Assembly (NCBI GenBank): GCA_034436375.1
Contig: DAOTVS010000224.1
Location: 1 to 7,701 of the forward strand
Reading direction: 5' to 3'
Source: DAOTVS01 sp034436375
GTDB lineage: Bacteria; Chloroflexota; Anaerolineae; SpSt-313
DNA length: 7,701 bases
The notes under the pieces were generated by a model that ran no database searches, was not told the origin of the DNA, and saw nothing but the letters and a program-made list of their open reading frames with translations. Numbering within the stretch: position 1 is the stretch's first letter; each line of letters starts with the position of its first letter. The position numbers were made by a program, and so were the translations under genes. Shown here piece after piece: positions 4,703-7,701 of this stretch.

Positions 4703-7149
4703 CCGACAAGTACAACCCGCAAGAAATCGAGGCCAAATGGCAGCAGCGTTGGGAGGAGACGCAGCTTTACCACGTCAGCGATGATGTGAAAAGGCCCTAT
4801 TTCTTCCTGACCATGTTCCCCTACCCCTCGGGGGACCTGCACATCGGCCACTGGTATGCCATGAGCCCGGCCGACGCCAAGGCGCGCTATATGCGCATGC
4901 AGGGCTATGATGTGATGTTCCCCATCGGCTTCGATGCTTTTGGCCTGCCCGCTGAGAATGCGGCGATCAAGCACGGCATCCACCCCTTCCAATGGACGCT
5001 CAAGAACATCGAGCGCATGCGCAGGCAATTGCGCTCCATGGGCGCCAGCTTTGATTGGCAGCGCGAGGTCGTGACCTGCCTGCCCGAGTATTACAAGTGG
5101 ACGCAGTGGTTCTTCCTGCAGTTCTACAAGCACGGCCTGGCCTACCGCATGCGCTCGGCCGTGGATTGGTGCCCGCAATGCAACACCACCCTGGCCCGCG
5201 AGCAGGTGTGGGGCGAGGACCGGCACTGCGAGCGCTGCGGCACGCCGGTGATCAAGAAGGACCTGGAGCAGTGGTACTTCCGTATCACCAAGTATGCGGA
5301 AGAACTGCTGCAGCACGACGGCATCAACTGGCCCGAGCGCGTGATCACCATGCAACGCAACTGGATCGGCCGCAGCGAAGGGGCCGAGCTGAATTTCAAG
5401 AGCGAGCAGGGTGACGATATTATCGTCTTTACCACCCGGCCCGACACCGTCTATGGCGCTACCTTTATGGTGCTGGCGCCGGAGCACCCGCTGGTGGCCA
5501 AGCTCACCACGCCCGAGCAGCGCGCCGCGGTGGAGGAATATGTCGCCAATGCCTCGCGGCAGACGGAGATTTCGCGCCTGGCGGCCGAAAAGGAAAAGAC
5601 GGGGGTGCCCACCGGCGCCTATGCCATCAACCCGGCTACGGGCGCGCGCATCCCGATCTGGATCGCTGATTATGTGCTCATGGGCTATGGCACGGGCGCC
5701 ATCATGGCCGTGCCCGCCCACGACGAGCGCGACTTTAGCTTTGCCCGCAAGTACGGCCTGCCAGTGCCGGTGGTCATCCGCCCACCCGAATGGAACGGCG
5801 AAGAGCTGCAGGCAGCCTATACAGGCGAGGGGCCGATGGTGAACTCGGGCCCATTCGACGGCATGCCGCAGAAGGAAGGGATCAAGGCGGTAACAGCTTT
5901 CCTGGCCGAAAAGGGCCTGGGCAAGCCTGCTGTGAGCTATCGCCTGCGCGACTGGCTGATCTCGCGCCAGCGCTACTGGGGCGCGCCCATCCCGATTGTC
6001 TATTGCCCCAACTGTGGCACGGTGCCGGTGCCCGAGGAGGACCTGCCGGTGCTCCTGCCCGAGGATGCCGAGTTTCTGCCCACGGGCGAATCGCCGCTCA
6101 AGTATCACGAGGGCTTTCGCCGGACGACTTGCCCGCAGTGCGGCGGCCCCGCCGAACGCGAGACGGACACCATGGATACCTTTATATGCTCCTCGTGGTA
6201 CCAGATGCGCTATACCAGCCCGCATTATGACCAGGGGCCCATTGACCCCAAGGCCGCCAAGGTGTGGCTGCCGGTCGACCAGTACACAGGCGGCATTGAG
6301 CATGCCTGCATGCACCTGCTCTACACGCGCTTTTTCACCAAGGCCTGCCGCGACATCGGCCTGCTGGATCACGGCGAGCCCATGCTCAACCTCTTCAATC
6401 AGGGCATGATCCTGGGCGAAGACAATGAAAAGATGTCCAAGTCGCGCGGCAACGTGGTCAACCCCGATGACTATGTTGGCGCCCTGGGGGCCGACACGGT
6501 GCGCGCCTACCTGATGTTCATTGGCCCCTGGGAGCTGGGTGGCGCCTGGAACTCGCGCTCCATCGACGGCGTGTCACGCTTCCTGAACCGTGTGTGGAGT
6601 TTGGTGGTGGAGGACCGACCCTCACTCCAGCCCTCTCCCTCCGAGGGAGAGGGAGCAAAGGTGGCAGAACTGCGGCGGTTCACGCACAAGACGATCCGCA
6701 CCTGCACCGACCACATGGAGAATTTCCGCTTTAACGTCTACCTGGCGGCGCTGATGGAGTATACCAACAACCTGGCGCGCCTGCGCGAGACGCCGGTAGT
6801 CCAGACAGAAGCCTGGGACGAGGCCATGCGCACTTTGACCCTGCTGCTGGCGCCCATCACACCGCACCTGGCCGAAGAACTGTGGGCGCGCCTGGGGCAG
6901 CCCTACAGTGTGCATCAGCAGCGTTGGCCGCAGTGGAGCGAGGAGCTCGCGGCCGACGAAGTGGTGACCCTGGTGGTGCAGGTGCTGGGCAAGGTGCGCG
7001 CCCGCCTGCAAGTGCCCGCCGATATCGACGCTGAGCAGGCCAAGGCCATGGCCCTGGCCAACGAGAACGTACAGAAGCACCTCGACGGCCGGACGGTCAA
7101 AGATGTCATCTATGTGCCCGGGCGGCTGGTGAATATCGTCGCCAAGTAA
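4699..7149 (+). CDS. leuS: Leucyl-tRNA synthetase
   Basis: An 816-residue class I synthetase that charges tRNA-Leu with leucine. In order: HIGH at 48-51 (SGDLHIGHW); a zinc knuckle with C158, C161, C177 and C180; the CP1 editing domain with the threonine-rich TTRPDT at 245-250 and GTGAIMAVPAHDERDF ending with D345, the residue that anchors the amino group of misacylated amino acids; a second cysteine set (C436, C439, C478, C481); KMSKS at 578-582; then the helical anticodon-binding domain and the C-terminal domain ending DVIYVPGRLVNIVAK. All hallmark residues are present, so it should be active in synthesis and editing. Start ATG 4699 has GGAGG four bases upstream and overlaps the Nudix stop. 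Odd feature: residues 640-653 (RPSLQPSPSEGEGA) are encoded by a palindromic repeat lying in the linker before the anticodon-binding domain. The frame is not disturbed. Confidence 0.97.
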   Translation: MTDKYNPQEIEAKWQQRWEETQLYHVSDDVKRPYFFLTMFPYPSGDLHIGHWYAMSPADAKARYMRMQGYDVMFPIGFDAFGLPAENAAIKHGIHPFQWTLKNIERMRRQLRSMGASFDWQREVVTCLPEYYKWTQWFFLQFYKHGLAYRMRSAVDWCPQCNTTLAREQVWGEDRHCERCGTPVIKKDLEQWYFRITKYAEELLQHDGINWPERVITMQRNWIGRSEGAELNFKSEQGDDIIVFTTRPDTVYGATFMVLAPEHPLVAKLTTPEQRAAVEEYVANASRQTEISRLAAEKEKTGVPTGAYAINPATGARIPIWIADYVLMGYGTGAIMAVPAHDERDFSFARKYGLPVPVVIRPPEWNGEELQAAYTGEGPMVNSGPFDGMPQKEGIKAVTAFLAEKGLGKPAVSYRLRDWLISRQRYWGAPIPIVYCPNCGTVPVPEEDLPVLLPEDAEFLPTGESPLKYHEGFRRTTCPQCGGPAERETDTMDTFICSSWYQMRYTSPHYDQGPIDPKAAKVWLPVDQYTGGIEHACMHLLYTRFFTKACRDIGLLDHGEPMLNLFNQGMILGEDNEKMSKSRGNVVNPDDYVGALGADTVRAYLMFIGPWELGGAWNSRSIDGVSRFLNRVWSLVVEDRPSLQPSPSEGEGAKVAELRRFTHKTIRTCTDHMENFRFNVYLAALMEYTNNLARLRETPVVQTEAWDEAMRTLTLLLAPITPHLAEELWARLGQPYSVHQQRWPQWSEELAADEVVTLVVQVLGKVRARLQVPADIDAEQAKAMALANENVQKHLDGRTVKDVIYVPGRLVNIVAK
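6616..6656. repeat. Palindromic repeat inserted in frame in leuS
   Basis: CCCTCTCCCTC (6631-6641) and GAGGGAGAGGG (6643-6653) are perfect 11-bp arms around a single C, preceded by CCCTCACTCCAG. It looks like the intergenic REP-like palindromes of the 'ccctctccc...gggagaggg' type found in many bacterial genomes, here read in frame as P-S-P-S-E-G-E-G. Outer limits are approximate. Confidence 0.7.
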
Positions 7150-7192
7150 GGGCGGCTCGGGGGCCACAGGTCTTCTGAAGTAGGACCGTTCA

Positions 7193-7242
7193 ACCACAAA
7201 GGCAAAGGACCACAAAGGGAAGATTCACCTTGTGGTCCTTTG
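7193..7242 (+). terminator. Hairpin after leuS built on CCACAAAGG units
   Basis: CAAAGGACCACAA (7203-7215) plus GG after one bulged A pairs with CC and TTGTGGTCCTTTG (7228-7242) over a nine-base loop, giving a 15-bp stem about 50 bases after the leuS stop. The 10-base ACCACAAAGG occurs twice (7193-7202 and 7209-7218). No clear U-run follows, so it may end leuS transcription or be a dispersed repeat, or both. Confidence 0.5.
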
Positions 7243-7256
7243 TGTCTACACTGAAA

Positions 7257-7540
7257 ATGAACCCAAGCGCCGTCCGGAATCCCCAGCTTGGAGCGCGTCG
7301 CGGCGCGTCTGCCGCCCTGGCAGCGGAGCTGCAGCAGGCCATCGCCTGCTACAAGGCCGAGTCTGAGATGCTGATGGGCATCAGACAACTGCAGGGCGGC
7401 TCCGGCTAGCACAATGTCGAGATCGCGCACAGGCTGGCCGACCCCGCCGTGCGCCGGCGGATGGCGCCCTCATCCTGCAGGCCAGGGACCGGGATGCCGA
7501 AGCGCTGGCCCATATCGAGCGGGCGCTTACCTGCCTATAG
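7257..7540 (+). pseudogene. Degraded small reading frame of unknown family
   Basis: From ATG 7257 a 50-residue frame contains a helical segment (LAAELQQAIACYKAESEMLM) and stops at TAG 7407-7409. The same frame resumes NVEIAHRLADPAVRR, and after a shift near 7458 another frame reads DGALILQARDRDAEALAHIE, then RALTCL to a TAG at 7538-7540. The pieces together look like a helical, tetratricopeptide-like protein of about 93 residues broken by one stop and one frameshift. No ribosome binding site is evident. The final TAG lies inside the left arm of the 56-bp inverted repeat, so the original end may have been replaced by that element. I do not recognise the family; a real 50-residue gene ending at 7409 is a less likely alternative. 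Confidence 0.4.
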
Positions 7541-7701
7541 CGCCGCTTGACGCTCGTGTCGTAGTGGCGGCTTTAGCCGCTCAAGACGCTTGAGCATGCA
7601 AGGCGTTGAGCAACGCTGCTACAAGTGATGGGCCTGACCAACCGGCTTGAGCGGCTAAAGCCGCCACTACGACACGAGCGTCAAGCGGCGCTATAGGCAG
7701 G
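7530..7701. repeat. Perfect 56-bp inverted repeat with a 60-base centre
   Basis: The left arm 7530-7585 (starting CCTGCCTATAGCGCCGCTTG) and right arm 7646-7701 (ending GCGGCGCTATAGGCAGG) are exact reverse complements over all 56 bases, separated by 60 bases. Each arm includes the smaller palindrome GCGGCTTTAGCCGC. The centre begins so that GCTCAAG (7579-7585) can also pair with CTTGAGC (7589-7595), and it holds a further stem GCGTT/AACGC (7603-7607 with 7612-7616). The right arm stops only because the window ends, so the repeat may extend further. The centre has no reading frame of note. A miniature inverted-repeat element, a dispersed hairpin repeat or an assembly fold-back are the possibilities. 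Confidence 0.9.

Noticed and set aside
4621..6372. A 583-residue open frame on the minus strand across leuS
   Set aside because: It is the antisense shadow of leuS in GC-rich DNA; composition is rich in H, A, G, L and R with no family motif, and leuS on the other strand is unquestionable.
6622..7215. A 197-residue minus-strand frame over the end of leuS
   Set aside because: Antisense shadow of the conserved C-terminal domain of leuS, without a ribosome binding site.
7193..7242. CRISPR array suggested by the repeated CCACAAAGG units
   Set aside because: Only two short direct copies arranged as a hairpin, without regular spacers or cas genes.
7110..7430. A 106-residue minus-strand frame after leuS
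   Set aside because: It runs through the CCACAAAGG hairpin and into leuS antisense; the plus strand in the same place looks more like former coding sequence.

Overview
The window is GC-rich bacterial chromosomal DNA. A compact housekeeping block (about 1.6-7.15 kb) is flanked on both sides by worn, repeat-rich DNA. Gene content (an 816-residue bacterial-type LeuRS, a DUF998 membrane protein, a stand-alone Nudix hydrolase, RNase HI), the base composition and the kinds of dispersed hairpin repeats would suit an environmental Chloroflexota-like organism. That assignment is an impression and was not tested. No rRNA, tRNA or CRISPR array is visible.

Left flank (1-1672): the first 71 bases are the start of a transposase OrfA-like gene on the minus strand, running off the window and preceded by a strong ribosome binding site. 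Just upstream of it on the same strand is an HNH endonuclease gene (90-1001) whose last residues may come from the insertion-sequence end. Behind it lies a graveyard: a HemW-like radical-SAM fragment joined out of frame to the C-terminal half of an XRE-type helix-turn-helix protein, then an unrecognised frameshifted coding remnant with runs of eight C and eight G.

Middle: a DUF998 six-helix membrane protein (1673-2332, +) converges on a minus-strand group read from about 4105 down to 2492. That group is a 40-residue CcbP-like small protein or fragment, a 112-residue unknown, ribonuclease HI and a P-loop kinase-like protein. The last two overlap as ATGA and are probably translationally coupled. 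A strong sigma70-type promoter (TTGACA-16-TATGAT) heads the group. Long GC-rich hairpins lie between the convergent genes.

Right: a Nudix hydrolase (4244-4702, +) overlaps leucyl-tRNA synthetase leuS (4699-7149, +) by four bases, so the two are probably co-translated. leuS carries a dispersed-type palindromic repeat inserted in frame between the catalytic core and the anticodon-binding domain. After leuS come a terminator-like hairpin built on CCACAAAGG units, a degraded small reading frame, and a perfect 56-bp inverted repeat reaching the last base of the window.

I see no convincing new multi-gene system. The most interesting items are the in-frame palindrome in leuS, the 56-bp inverted repeat, the possible hairpin-bridged ribosome binding site of the Nudix gene, and the recombined remnants on the left.
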